A stretch of DNA of 64,000 nucleotides from assembly GCF_030056665.1 (NCBI RefSeq), contig NZ_JASHIG010000038.1, one strand, 5' to 3'. Of this stretch, positions 28,265 to 37,715 are shown in pieces (positions within the stretch are counted from its first letter, which is position 1; each line of letters starts with the position of its first letter). This DNA is from Flectobacillus roseus (GTDB taxonomy: Bacteria; Bacteroidota; Bacteroidia; Cytophagales; Spirosomataceae). The translations under genes and the position numbers were made by a program. The notes beneath the pieces were generated by a model that made no database searches, had not been told where the DNA came from, and was given only the letters and a program-made list of their open reading frames with translations.

Positions 28265-28298
28265 ATTAGATAGCTTGAACGACAGATATCAAGTCATA

Positions 28299-29785
28299 TC
28301 AAGCAAAAAACTCCTCTTCAGGAGCATTAATGCTAAATCTTGGGTCTTCAACTTCGTTATAGAGTAATAGCTCAAGCTGGTTATACTGTACTTGTAGGGC
28401 TTTACAGGTAGGACTATTAAAGTCTGTTAATAGTGTTTTAGGTGCATAAACGATAGAATTGTTGGAATACTTATTTTGTACCTCACTTTCTTCCATGTAG
28501 ATAAAAGGGCGAATCTGATTGGCAAAAAGAGTCATCATACTATCAATTTTGACTTTAAACTTTTCACCTTCAAGGGTTAAGCCATTCTCACCTTGAAATT
28601 GATTAATCTTACAAATGTATTTTAACATAGCATCCCCAATCAGGTTCAATCGAATATCTGCGACTTTATCCATTTTTTGAATATCAAAACGACAAAGCTC
28701 CAGATACAGAATCAGATTGATGTCCTTTCTTATTCTCTCATAATTTTCTCTCACAGCAATCTCCACTCTGAGATTTCTGTCTTCTTCAGACTCATTTTTC
28801 ATTCTCTTAAACTTCTCATTTAGCTCTGGGATGGATTTGATAGGCATTTGAGTAGTGGGTGATGCTTGATAATCCACCGCATCGATTCTACCATGAAAAC
28901 GGCGATATTTCAGCGGTGATTTAAAATCCCCTGAAATCGTTCCCGCCATTTCTCCTTGGTCAAGGTTAGAAATAGTAGAAACTGGAACTGCTTCAATCTG
29001 TTGGTCAGAGATACTGTATGAGGTAGTACCTTGTGCAGATAAACTTTCTTGGATATTCGTTTGATTGATTTTACCAATACATTCAGAAACTATTTTAGCG
29101 AGTTCGCCTCGAATCTGTCCCGTTAAAATAGAACCGACCATATTGACAATCATGTTCGCTTTTTCTTGCCCATACAGCAAGACAAACTGAGCTAAATCTT
29201 GAATCCCCAAAATACAAGCCACCTTATTTGAACGAGCTGTGGCAATAAGCGTACTAACCGACTCAAAAGGTAATGTAGGACATTCATCTACAATGATTCC
29301 GAGTGGCAATTGCCCTTTTTTGTTAATGGTTTTGGTTAGTTTTCCATTGAGCAAACTAAGAAGAACTCCGTACGACTGGAATCTATCGGGGTTATTTCCA
29401 ATAACAAGGACAGAAGGATTTTCAGGGTTAGAGATGTTCAAATCAAAATCTTCTCCTGTGAAAACCCAATAAACGGTTGGGTCAACAATTTGACCTAACA
29501 TAATCACAAGAGAGTCTACCTGACCTTGTAATTGCTCAAGTGCACCACCTTTAAAAGCTCTATCAAAAGTGGTTGCCAAACCTTTGACATACATATCAGA
29601 CATGAGTAAAGGAAAGAAGATTTCGTAGTCTTGTTTGAGAAACTCGATAACATGAGGTAGGCTACAAAACTCTTTTCCATATTGCTCACTTTTCCGTTTC
29701 AAGTAGTAAATAGTCGCAGTAAGCAATAGTTCCGCAGACTTCTGAAAGAAATCCCCTTCACCATTGGCAGCAGCACCAGAAAGTC
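28299..29785 (-). pseudogene. conjugative coupling protein (VirD4/TraG-like, MobC-type), N-terminus lost
   Basis: The C-terminal part of a type IV coupling ATPase. It shows NGEGDFFQKSAELLLTATIYY at the break, Walker B-like LGIIVDECPTLPFES, and the TraG/TraM-recognition core VACILGIQDLAQFVLLYGQ. Coupling proteins bring relaxase-bound DNA to the conjugation channel. The gene is open upstream of its first ATG to about 29785, where a fragment of an IS1182 transposase begins, so the Walker A half is missing. With no relaxase or other transfer gene in the window it is a relic of an integrative conjugative element. Confidence 0.8.
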
Positions 29786-30908
29786 CAGTATGGACAGTCT
29801 GGTTGAAAAAGAGATATAGGAAGATGCCAGCGCTTTTGTTGATGAACTAGAGCAACAAAGTGAGTTTAAGGTGACAAGTACACGCAAAAAGCTAGTTGAA
29901 CGTCATCACAACTGGAAACGAACTGCATACAAAGACATGCCTGCCAATAGTAACAGCGAAAAGTTGGATGAGAATGGGAATCTGATTCGTCCCAAATATG
30001 TGTCAAACCATACCCATTATTCACCTACCAATACAAATGCACGCATTAGCGTAAAACCAGGAAAAGCTCGTCAGTTAAACTATTTTGGACAAATAGCAGT
30101 CGACGATGCTCATCATGTTATCACTGGTGCATGTGCTGATTTTGCAGACCAACGAGATAGTCAATGTCTAGCCCAAATTCTAGAACTAGCACAAGGGAAT
30201 TTATCAGAACATGATATTGAATTGGGAGAGATATTAGCTGATGGAGGTTATAGCAGTGGCGAAGCTTTGGCATATTTGGACGCCAAAGGCATCGACGCAT
30301 GGATACCCAACTTTGGACAGTACAAACCAGAACGAGCAGGCTTTACCTTCTATAAAGAGGCTAACTATTACCAATGTACGCAAGAAGGCAGCAAACAAGC
30401 AATACTAACCTACAAAGGCGAAAAAACAGATAGCAAAGGCTATACCAAACGTACCTATCGAAGTAGTGAATCAGATTGCAAGGATTGTCCACTCAGAGAG
30501 CAATGCTGTGGGAAAGCTACTAATTTCAAAAAGATAGACAATAGTATTCACAAAGAGTATTACGACCTAATGCATGAAAAGCTTACCCAAAACAAGCCTT
30601 ATGCCAAGCAAATGGTACGAATACGAAGTAAAACCGTCGAACCTGTGATAGGAACACTCGTAAATTTTATGAACATGAAACGAGTGAATACACGAGGTAT
30701 CAAATCCAGCAACAAACACGTATTAATGGCAAGTTTAGTTTACAACTTGCAGAAATATCTACGCTTCATTGTGAAAAAACCAAGTATATTAGCCCAAGCT
30801 ATTGCCCTTTCAGAAGGAGAAATTTATGCCTCTCTTAAAAGCGTATCAGTATTCATCAATAACTCAATTTTAAGCGTTTCAAATTTGAGGATACTTTGCA
30901 AAAACTAA
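29786..30908 (+). pseudogene. IS1182-family transposase, N-terminus missing
   Basis: The C-terminal two thirds of an IS1182 transposase. A linker (SMDSLVEKEI, then a stop codon at about 29816, then EDASAFVDELEQQSEFK) leads into the DDE domain with IAVDDAHHVITGACADFAD, ILADGGYSSGEAL, a Cys cluster CKDCPLREQC and VEPVIGTLVNFMNMKRVNTR. The linker stop and absent start make it inactive. It joins head-on to the coupling-protein remnant, which dates the rearrangement after IS arrival. Confidence 0.8.
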
Positions 30909-30912
30909 AAAA

Positions 30913-30996
30913 ACAGACCTCTCTTAAATCGCTTTAAAAGAGGTCTGGGTGTGTATTCTGTAAGTAAATTTTAGGAAAAATGAGTTGTGCAACAGC
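30913..30996. terminator. hairpin and probable right end of the IS1182 element
   Basis: CAGACCTCTCTTAAA pairs with TTTAAAAGAGGTCTG (30913-30946, one mismatch). The segment TCTGTAAGTAAATTTTAGG (from 30957) recurs at 35854-35883 behind another hairpin, and GAGTTGTGCAACAG probably forms the IS end. Confidence 0.5.
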
Positions 30997-31021
30997 TAAC
31001 TGTGTTATGTGCAGTTATTTT

Positions 31022-31390
31022 TCAAGTCAAGTTTTGCGGTGGTCCAGCCTGTCCAATAATGTTTCCTCCAAACCTTACCAAGTCAAATAGTCGAGTTACA
31101 CTCCAACTTAGTTCGTCTTGATTGCAATAATAACCATCAATTTCTCCGTATGTCTTGTAGTCTGAAATATTGAAACCGTCTTCAATATCATTAAACCAAA
31201 TAACTTTTGTCCCACAAATTGCCACGACCCAAAATCCGCCACCTTCATCTCTATATTCTTTTTCAGTCCACTTTACTGGGTCAATTTTAATTAGTTGCCA
31301 AAAATTCCAAAGCTCTCCGTTTAAGTCGGTTTCTGTCTTTTGAATTTGGTCGTAAAGTTCACTTTCTGATATAGGTTTCCACTCTGTCAT
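31022..31390 (-). CDS. orphan small protein, 122 aa
   Basis: A soluble, Trp- and acidic-rich protein (SELYDQIQKTETDLNGELWN, EEGGGFW-like DEGGGFWVVAICG). I know it only as a type of hypothetical protein scattered in Bacteroidota, without function. The spacer behind it contains ACATAACACAGTTAGCTGTTG and the spacer ahead of it a large palindrome with CGTTATGTAC, so it looks like a gene cassette. An immunity-protein or stress role is possible but unsupported. Confidence 0.55.
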   Translation of the reverse strand: MTEWKPISESELYDQIQKTETDLNGELWNFWQLIKIDPVKWTEKEYRDEGGGFWVVAICGTKVIWFNDIEDGFNISDYKTYGEIDGYYCNQDELSWSVTRLFDLVRFGGNIIGQAGPPQNLT

Positions 31391-31411
31391 TGTCGTCTGT
31401 TATAATTGTAC

Positions 31412-31545
31412 ATAACGGTTTAGGGGCTTTGTGTTGTGGTGGGAATCAGGGAACGTCAGCCCAGCCCATAACTAAAAACCAAATTGAAAAACTAAAGGTA
31501 AGCCTTTGTTCGTCAGCCCACCATAATACAAAACCCATGTAAGCA
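31412..31545. repeat. imperfect palindrome resembling a cassette recombination site
   Basis: GGGGCTTTGTGTTGTGGTGGG (from about 31433) pairs imperfectly with CCCACCATAATACAAAACCC (31520-31539). An inner direct repeat CGTCAGCCCA occurs twice. The whole forms a foldable stretch of about 125 bases between two same-strand orphan genes. The layout, short gene plus palindromic spacer with GTTATGT at one end, recalls integron attC sites; the core sites do not match the standard consensus exactly. Confidence 0.45.
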
Positions 31546-31551
31546 GCAGCC

Positions 31552-32475
31552 TTATTGTTCAAGCAGGTCTGCTATTTTGAATTTGTCTGCCTTGAATATT
31601 TTGATGTAATTATCAAGGTCGGGAAACTCTCTTGTCAAATCGTCAAAGTCGGATGCACCACCATATGAACCTGTGTCCTTGTAAGCATTTTTGATTTTTA
31701 GTTGACCAATTTTTTGAAATTTGTCTGTAAAATTGATAAGGTCTTTATGGTCAACAGCTGTCTTGTCCATCCCGATAACAAAGCTGCCTTTTTTCTCTGA
31801 TTCTCTTTTCAATATTTCCTCAATCCCACCTTCCTTCATCATTTCTTCAATGCCCATAGAAAGGATGCTTGTCATGTCCATTCCATGCCCCGATGGAATT
31901 TTTCTGCCAATAATTTCTGAACTTGCTATGGTTTCTAATGTTGGAAATTTACTCTCCTTGAATAAAACCTTTCCGAACTCGTATGTGCAATGTCCTCTGT
32001 ATTGGTCAATCTTAAATAATATGGTTGCGTAATAATTTTTATCTGTCAACTTAAAAACCAACACATCATTTTCGTCAAACAGGAAATTAGAAATGGTCTT
32101 GTATTTTTTCCTTTTGCGAACTTTTTGATTGGGTGTATTTATTTTATTCCAAAGTTTGTCAAGTTCCTTTTGCCTGGCTTTACCTGCTTTTGCATCATAT
32201 TCTTCTGTCCAACTTTTTACACAGGCACCAATTTCAATAACTCGTTTAACTTCCTGCAAAACATCATCGGTCATATGTCCAATTTCCCATATTGCCAATG
32301 CATAGGCAGTTGTATAAATTTCATAATCAAAATCGTCATAAAAGTCAGTTTGCGGAAATGGATATTGGCTTCGTATAGTTTCAATTGTTGCCCCACCGTC
32401 GTATAAATCCATTATACCTTCATAAGTCTCATGAGCTGTGTCTCCGTCAATTATTTTTACTCCGTCTGTTGCCAT
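31552..32475 (-). CDS. orphan protein, 307 aa
   Basis: A soluble acidic protein. The N-terminal half (1-110) is helical with counts of activity over animal-type growth-like segments TAYALAIWEIGHMTDD. The middle (about 125-185) reads DVLVFKLTDKNYYATILFKI, similar in feel to the one-strand-turn barrels of Imm26-type immunity proteins. The C-terminus is Lys/Asp-rich. I cannot assign it firmly. It is framed by GTAAGCAGCAGCC just after its stop (31541-31553) and the near-complementary GGTTGCTGCTTAC (32506-32518) before its start, a further hint of a mobile cassette. Confidence 0.5.
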   Translation of the reverse strand: MATDGVKIIDGDTAHETYEGIMDLYDGGATIETIRSQYPFPQTDFYDDFDYEIYTTAYALAIWEIGHMTDDVLQEVKRVIEIGACVKSWTEEYDAKAGKARQKELDKLWNKINTPNQKVRKRKKYKTISNFLFDENDVLVFKLTDKNYYATILFKIDQYRGHCTYEFGKVLFKESKFPTLETIASSEIIGRKIPSGHGMDMTSILSMGIEEMMKEGGIEEILKRESEKKGSFVIGMDKTAVDHKDLINFTDKFQKIGQLKIKNAYKDTGSYGGASDFDDLTREFPDLDNYIKIFKADKFKIADLLEQ

Positions 32476-33091
32476 TGTTGATTTTGAAATTTGGGGTCTG
32501 TCAAAGGTTGCTGCTTACTCCTAAATATACGAAAGTTTTGTAGTACTTTTTGTATTGTTTGGTACTTTACAAGTTTTCTATTGTACTACTCTTGTCGTAC
32601 TTTTTGCATTGTTTTATGTTTTGTATTATATCTATTTAATCTATTGAAATTATGGAGAAATATTAGGCTCAACTTTTTCCGATGGTTATGGATGAGTGTA
32701 TTGGTGCTAAGTTTGAAAACTGGATAAAAAATGGCTCCAAATTTTTGATTTAAACCTGAGAATTCGTCCCAAAATCTCTTATAGAGACCTTAAATTCAGC
32801 TTAAAAATCATTTCTCTCAGCTTAAATGCACCTTAAAATAGTCTAATTTTGAATTTGAGATATAGAATTAATTCATTGATATTCAGATTGTTGAAATTTG
32901 TTTTGTTGCTTGTGTCTGTGTTTTTTGATAAAAAGAGATGATTTTCCGTTTACTCAATCTTGTAAATCCAAAACAGTTTTATGGTCGTTAGTGATGTAGA
33001 AGTTCAATTGATGAGCTTTCTAAAACATCCTTACGCTGGATAGCCCTTTATCCAGTTTAAATATTCGTTAAACTATAAAACTCAAAACATT
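32476..33091. other. gene-free spacer
   Basis: About 615 bases, AT-rich, with a T/G-biased stretch at 32525-32660 but no supportable gene. A small inverted repeat CTGGATA-GCCCTT-TATCCAG at about 33037-33056 lies just upstream of the next gene. Confidence 0.4.
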
Positions 33092-33853
33092 ATGAAAACG
33101 CAAGCCCTAAAATTATCGACTGCTGTTTTAGCAATCTTCAGTTTTCAAGTTGCCTCAGCCCAAATTGGAGCTTCTGCTACCAATGCCATCAAAGCTACAA
33201 GTAGTGCCGTTGCTAGCACCAACGCTGCAAGTAATGCCATCAAGGCATCTACTCAAGCAGCAGCTAGTAGCTCAGCTGCGGTAAGAGCTAGTACGAATGC
33301 TACCTCTGCGGTACAAGCTACAACGCAATCTGTGGCAAAGGCAACTGGTAATGTCACTAATGCTACGAAAAATGTAGTTTCGACCACGGTAAATGCTACA
33401 AAAGAGGTGGCTTCTTCTACGGCGTCTACCTTGAAGGCAAGTGCGAGCAAAAGCGCCAACGCAGCATCAGATGCAAGAAATAGTTCAAGTGTAGATGTGG
33501 ATGCCAACATTTCTGTTGAAACAGATGGTAACATCAATGTGAATAAGGCAAATGGATTGAGTACAAGCAATGGTAATGGTAACGTAAACTCTCAGGCAAG
33601 CGCAAACGCTAGCGAAACTGGTAAAGCCAATGCTAATGAAAATGCAACACCATTGTTAAAAGAAAATCTGGTAGTGGCAAAGGAAAAAGGAGCGAGTACA
33701 ATCAATACAACAAAGACAAAGATGTCTGAAGCGGCTACCGATGCTAAATCTAAAGTAGGTTCAGAAGCGAAGGCAGCCTCTCAAACAAAAACGGATGCTT
33801 CTATTAAATCGAGTACCTCGGTAAGTTCAAGTGCCAGTGCTGTAAAGCATTAA
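33092..33853 (+). CDS. exported Ala/Ser/Thr-rich low-complexity protein, 253 aa
   Basis: Signal peptide 1-23 (TAVLAIFSFQVASAQ). The mature protein is made largely of Ala, Ser, Thr, Asn and Lys in loosely repeating units such as SATNAIKATSSAVASTNAAS. C-terminal segments resemble 11-residue amphipathic repeats of LEA group 3 proteins (AATDAKSKVGSEAKAASQTK). It should be exported and largely disordered, or helical on drying or binding. It may protect envelope components, or form an extracellular or matrix polymer. A terminator separates it from the putative outer-membrane protein at 33941. Confidence 0.65.
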   Translation: MKTQALKLSTAVLAIFSFQVASAQIGASATNAIKATSSAVASTNAASNAIKASTQAAASSSAAVRASTNATSAVQATTQSVAKATGNVTNATKNVVSTTVNATKEVASSTASTLKASASKSANAASDARNSSSVDVDANISVETDGNINVNKANGLSTSNGNGNVNSQASANASETGKANANENATPLLKENLVVAKEKGASTINTTKTKMSEAATDAKSKVGSEAKAASQTKTDASIKSSTSVSSSASAVKH

Positions 33854-33865
33854 TTTGCTTACCTA

Positions 33866-33899
33866 AAACTACCACTCTCGGGTCTGGGAGTGGTAGTTT
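33866..33899 (+). terminator. terminator after the low-complexity protein
   Basis: AAACTACCACTC (33866-33877) pairs perfectly with GAGTGGTAGTTT (33888-33899). Confidence 0.75.
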
Positions 33900-33940
33900 A
33901 ACCCAATATCAAGCCAAACCCATCTTAAATTTATCTCGCC

Positions 33941-34801
33941 ATGAAACATATAATCATCCTTACTGCTCTTTTCATATTTTTAGGTACTGGTCAGGCTTTG
34001 TATGCGCAATCCGAAACAGAGACTCCTAAAAAAACAGTAGCAACTATCATCAGCGGACTTTCTTACTCTCCCAAATTACATTACTATGGTCGAACAGATG
34101 ACCTTAAAAGTAGTGCTTTGATGCCGACAGTATTGGTACAATTTGATAGTCTTGGATTGTATTTGACTGGCTCGACAGTTTTTACGACCAATACAGTCCA
34201 ACCACTTGAGTATGCGGCAACCGTAACGGAAGTCGGTTATAAATTTGGTAAAAGACAAGGTATTGCAGGGAGTATTTATGCAGATAAATTCTTTTATCAA
34301 AATAAAACCTTAGTGCAGTCTGCCTTACAAGGACAAGCTGGTTTAAACCTTTCTCATCTTAACAAAATTGCCAATATAAATCTTACCAGTATCGCTGCCT
34401 TTTCAGATAAAACTGACTTTTTTGCCAGTGCGGGACTCGAACATCCAATTGTGATGAGGACGGGGAAAAGTGTATTTGTCGTAACGCCGACGGCTGTCGC
34501 CAATGCTGGCACGCAAAGTTTTACAAACACATATTTCAGAAACAATAAATTCTTGGGAATTCCCATTTCAAATCAATCTACCTCTCAAACTACACAGGTA
34601 TTCAATCTATTGAGTTATGAATTTAGTATGCCAGTAGTATGGGTCTTTAATAATATTTTTTTGGTAGCGACTCCAGGATATGTAATGCCTCAAAATGTGG
34701 TCACTACTTCTGGAAACACCGAAGTCGTTTCGCGCAACGGTACCAATCTATTTTATGTAAATCTTTCTTTGCTTTACTCGTTTAAAGTGAAAAAAGGATA
34801 G
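33941..34801 (+). CDS. putative outer-membrane beta-barrel protein, 286 aa
   Basis: Signal peptide 1-22 (ALFIFLGTGQALYAQ). The mature protein alternates polar and hydrophobic residues in strand-length blocks (GLYLTGSTVFTTN, TVTEVGYKFG, IFLVATPGYVMP), with a final strand FYVNLSLLYSFKVKKG. This fits an outer-membrane barrel of about ten strands, but there is no named family. Its position directly behind the low-complexity exported protein suggests that they work together. Confidence 0.6.
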   Translation: MKHIIILTALFIFLGTGQALYAQSETETPKKTVATIISGLSYSPKLHYYGRTDDLKSSALMPTVLVQFDSLGLYLTGSTVFTTNTVQPLEYAATVTEVGYKFGKRQGIAGSIYADKFFYQNKTLVQSALQGQAGLNLSHLNKIANINLTSIAAFSDKTDFFASAGLEHPIVMRTGKSVFVVTPTAVANAGTQSFTNTYFRNNKFLGIPISNQSTSQTTQVFNLLSYEFSMPVVWVFNNIFLVATPGYVMPQNVVTTSGNTEVVSRNGTNLFYVNLSLLYSFKVKKG

Positions 34802-35016
34802 GTGTTTGTGATGAATGATGAATTGTAAACTAGAAGTGTAAGTGCTTGTATATCAATAATTTATCATCAAATTTAAAGGCAAGTGGCTGAAAAAAACATA
34901 TATCAATACAGTTGATGTTTTCTAATTTAGCACTAATACTTGATTGCAGTGTGCGCCTAAGGTGAGAGACTGTACGCTTTAAGTAAAACAAATAAATACT
35001 ACTTCTGAGTCTTCAC

Positions 35017-35063
35017 GCAAGGTTGGCTGAACGAATTACTTTATTCTTGTTTGCCCACCTTGC
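35017..35063. repeat. weak hairpin in the 34802-35097 spacer
   Basis: GCAAGGTTGGC (35017-35027) pairs with GCCCACCTTGC (35053-35063) with one mismatch. Nothing else was found in this 296-base spacer. Confidence 0.35.
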
Positions 35064-35097
35064 ATCATAGTAGATTGAAGGTAGAATATTTATCTCA

Positions 35098-35667
35098 TCA
35101 CATCCTAAGACTAATCTTCACCTCTTTCAAAATCTCCAATTGTTCCTCTTCCTTAAGCTGATCCCATGCCTCTACTTTGATAATTTTAGTCAGATTTTCA
35201 CTTCTTGATACTGCCAGTAATGAAAAAGTTAATTCATCCTTTTTGCCCCAGATATAGCGACAAATAATGATGCTTTGTTCTGAATTATGAATCTCGTCTA
35301 ATATTTTAAGGTCTTTGTACAATCCACTTTCTGACTTCATAGATTGTACCAGTTCCCCCATAACCTTTTTGCTTGTAACAGATTCGTCGTTATTTTTAGG
35401 GGTGTAATATTGGTTTAACTTGGTTTCAATGTCGATAAAACCACCATGGTCTGTTCTTTTAAACTGCCCATGATACTTGGTATAGCTATCTGTTGGCCCT
35501 ACAATGGCTTCGAATTCCCAACTTTGAGGAATGTTCATTTGGATTTCGGCATCCTTAATGTCAAAATTTTTAGTTTTTACTTTATTGGCTTCTTTACAAC
35601 CTAAAAGTGTAATAAATACCAAGAAAAACAATGTGATAAAACGTAATGAATGTCGCGACTCTCTCAT
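35098..35667 (-). CDS. lipoprotein, 189 aa
   Basis: Lipoprotein signal with Cys 24 (LFFLVFITLLGCKEA). The mature part (IQMNIPQSWEFEAI) reads like a PsbP/DUF-type small beta-sheet domain that often describes lipoproteins of unknown function. It is transcribed alone, away from the barrel gene. Confidence 0.6.
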   Translation of the reverse strand: MRESRHSLRFITLFFLVFITLLGCKEANKVKTKNFDIKDAEIQMNIPQSWEFEAIVGPTDSYTKYHGQFKRTDHGGFIDIETKLNQYYTPKNNDESVTSKKVMGELVQSMKSESGLYKDLKILDEIHNSEQSIIICRYIWGKKDELTFSLLAVSRSENLTKIIKVEAWDQLKEEEQLEILKEVKISLRM

Positions 35668-35811
35668 AAGTAAAAGGTTTTAAAGGATTTGTAAAGATAT
35701 TCTTTTTTGAATTAAAATTGAATGTGTCAACCGTGAAGTAGGGGAGAGAGAGATTTATTACAAGGAATTAAGTATATAGAGGTTTAAAGATATGATGATA
35801 CAATTATAAAT

Positions 35812-35883
35812 ATCCCTCTTTTAAAGCTACCTAAAAGAGGGATGGTCTAATAATCTGTAAGTGAGTTTTAGAAAAATGAGTTG
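35812..35883. repeat. hairpin followed by a copy of the IS1182-end sequence
   Basis: ATCCCTCTTTTA (35812-35823) pairs with TAAAAGAGGGAT (35832-35843). Directly behind, TCTGTAAGTGAGTTTTAG and AAAAATGAGTTG (35854-35883) match 30957-30987 with a few differences. This looks like a solo end of the IS1182-type element or a repeat that it acquired. Confidence 0.5.
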
Positions 35884-35928
35884 AGAAAACTCCTATTTAC
35901 GTCATACTATTTGTTGTTATTATTTCTG

Positions 35929-36456
35929 CTATATTGTTACTCCAGCTAATATTAATATCCAAAAAATTATTCCAACAACTATTAGCCCAATTTGTTGTCC
36001 GTTAAAGGAGGTTTGCTCGACAACTACAAAATCAGTTGAATTTTGTTTAGCATAGTTCAAGGCTTTAAAGGGAGGAATAAGAAATATAAAACTCACCAAT
36101 GCAATCATCCCAAAGGGGTCAGGTAATTCAGATAATAAATTAAAAAATATGAATCCGATGAACAGTAAGACAGAAGAATAATTTTCCTTGTATCCTCTTT
36201 CTTTCGCAAAATCAAGTATTTTATTGAACAGCCTATTCAAGAAAAAAATGCTAAATAACGCTCTTGCAGCAGGCATAATATCTAAATTTTCTTTTTGTTG
36301 ATAGAATTTCCATGCTTTATATATCCACCATATTTCATAGGCGCCAAATGAAATAATTGATAAAAAAATAAATTTATTGAGACTAATGATTTTTTGTTCA
36401 TCAATATCATTGGTTTCAGGTGCATGAGTGTTTAAAGGCTCATCTGTGTATTCCAT
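35929..36456 (-). CDS. DUF4234-like membrane protein, 175 aa
   Basis: Three or four membrane segments (about 28-46, 93-112, 116-130, 155-173). The first region, SLNKFIFLSIISFGAYEIWW followed by a Tyr/Trp-rich turn, is characteristic of the DUF4234 group of small bacterial membrane proteins. Its function is unknown. Confidence 0.6.
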   Translation of the reverse strand: MEYTDEPLNTHAPETNDIDEQKIISLNKFIFLSIISFGAYEIWWIYKAWKFYQQKENLDIMPAARALFSIFFLNRLFNKILDFAKERGYKENYSSVLLFIGFIFFNLLSELPDPFGMIALVSFIFLIPPFKALNYAKQNSTDFVVVEQTSFNGQQIGLIVVGIIFWILILAGVTI

Positions 36457-36797
36457 AGTGATGCTAGGTTTGGTTAATTTTGTTTATTGGGAAAATGATA
36501 ACTGAAATGTAAAATAATTAATTGATTTTTTGCAAGAATAAACCACCAAATTAATAAAGATTTAAGAGAAAACTACAATAAATGGTTATATATTTGACAG
36601 ATAGACAAGGTTTTAGGCATACAACTCGAATGCTTCTAAAGATTAACTTTGAATTACCGACAAATAATTTAGTTTCGATTGAATAAAACAGTCACAAATC
36701 AGAATTTTTAGATTTATTAATAGATTTATGTAAACTTTAGAGGAGGTTTATAATGCCTAAAAACAATCATTGGTCCTACATTAAACGATGCTTTTAG

Positions 36798-37505
36798 ATG
36801 AAAATACCATTCAGAACTATTAATTACAGTATTGATCCTTCCATTGTAGGGGTGAAAGGTGGAATGGGGAGTTCCTATTTATCGGATGATTTTTTTAATA
36901 AAAATGTAGGCTACAGCTCTATTTTTTCAAAAAGAGAGTCTATGTGGTGGAATACATGGAGTAAATGGCAATTGTTTGGGTCTAATTTGCATGAAGTTGA
37001 TTTGGAAAAAAGAGGAAAACTTACAGATTTTATCAAGCCAGGAAAGCTTTTTAGAGGATTTTTTGTAAATACTAAATTGAGAAATATCCTAGAAAAATCC
37101 ACACTGCCTAACTATCATTTTTTTGATGTGACATTCAATCAAGGGGGAGAAATTGTAGATGGGTATTGGTGGTTTTGTTTTGACTATGACACAGGGGAGC
37201 AAAATGTTGATTTCTCAAAATGTGAATATGATTTTTCGTTTCATCGCCGAAATATTGACAAGGATTTCAATCCGACAATCAATACTTATTCTGAATATGT
37301 AGATATCGTCTCGGAAACTGGGGCTGCGATAAATACGACCAAATTGGTGTTTAATTCAAATTTCATTAGTGACATTGATATTTTTGGGACACAATTTCTA
37401 ACCAACGAGATATACGTATCAGAGAAATTATACAGTAATTTGAAAGAGCAAAATATTACAGGTTACAGGGTTGAATATCCTATTGTGGAAATGCAATTTG
37501 ATTAA
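36798..37505 (+). CDS. Imm11-like (DUF1629) protein, 235 aa
   Basis: The C-terminus IYVSEKLYSNLKEQNITGYR is typical of the Imm11/DUF1629 family, whose members act as immunity proteins for polymorphic toxins, and the soluble N-terminal half is consistent with it. No toxin gene is next to it, so it may be an orphan immunity gene or an unrelated DUF1629 member. It stands alone between spacers. Confidence 0.5.
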   Translation: MKIPFRTINYSIDPSIVGVKGGMGSSYLSDDFFNKNVGYSSIFSKRESMWWNTWSKWQLFGSNLHEVDLEKRGKLTDFIKPGKLFRGFFVNTKLRNILEKSTLPNYHFFDVTFNQGGEIVDGYWWFCFDYDTGEQNVDFSKCEYDFSFHRRNIDKDFNPTINTYSEYVDIVSETGAAINTTKLVFNSNFISDIDIFGTQFLTNEIYVSEKLYSNLKEQNITGYRVEYPIVEMQFD

Positions 37506-37674
37506 CCCATCTTCAAATTTTAAAGTTTACATCCGTACGTTACATTATTTCGAGAAATAAAAGAGTCAGTAGTTATATGAAAAATGAATTATAGTTAATT
37601 GAGGAGTGTATGGCACAATATGCTAATATTTGCGCTAATTTTTACGATTTGTTATTCCTTATGGCTACTTTAAG

Positions 37675-37704
37675 GCCCTCTTTTAAGGCTACTTAAAAGA
37701 GGGC
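37675..37704. terminator. 13-bp perfect hairpin
   Basis: GCCCTCTTTTAAG pairs with CTTAAAAGAGGGC over GCTA, just past the SpoU-family gene stop; similar in design to the hairpin at 35812. Confidence 0.7.
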
Positions 37705-37715
37705 AAAGGCGATCT

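Noticed and set aside
33253..33570. Minus-strand 105-aa frame inside the low-complexity gene
   Set aside because: It is the complement of a repetitive Ala/Thr-rich coding sequence and has no independent support.
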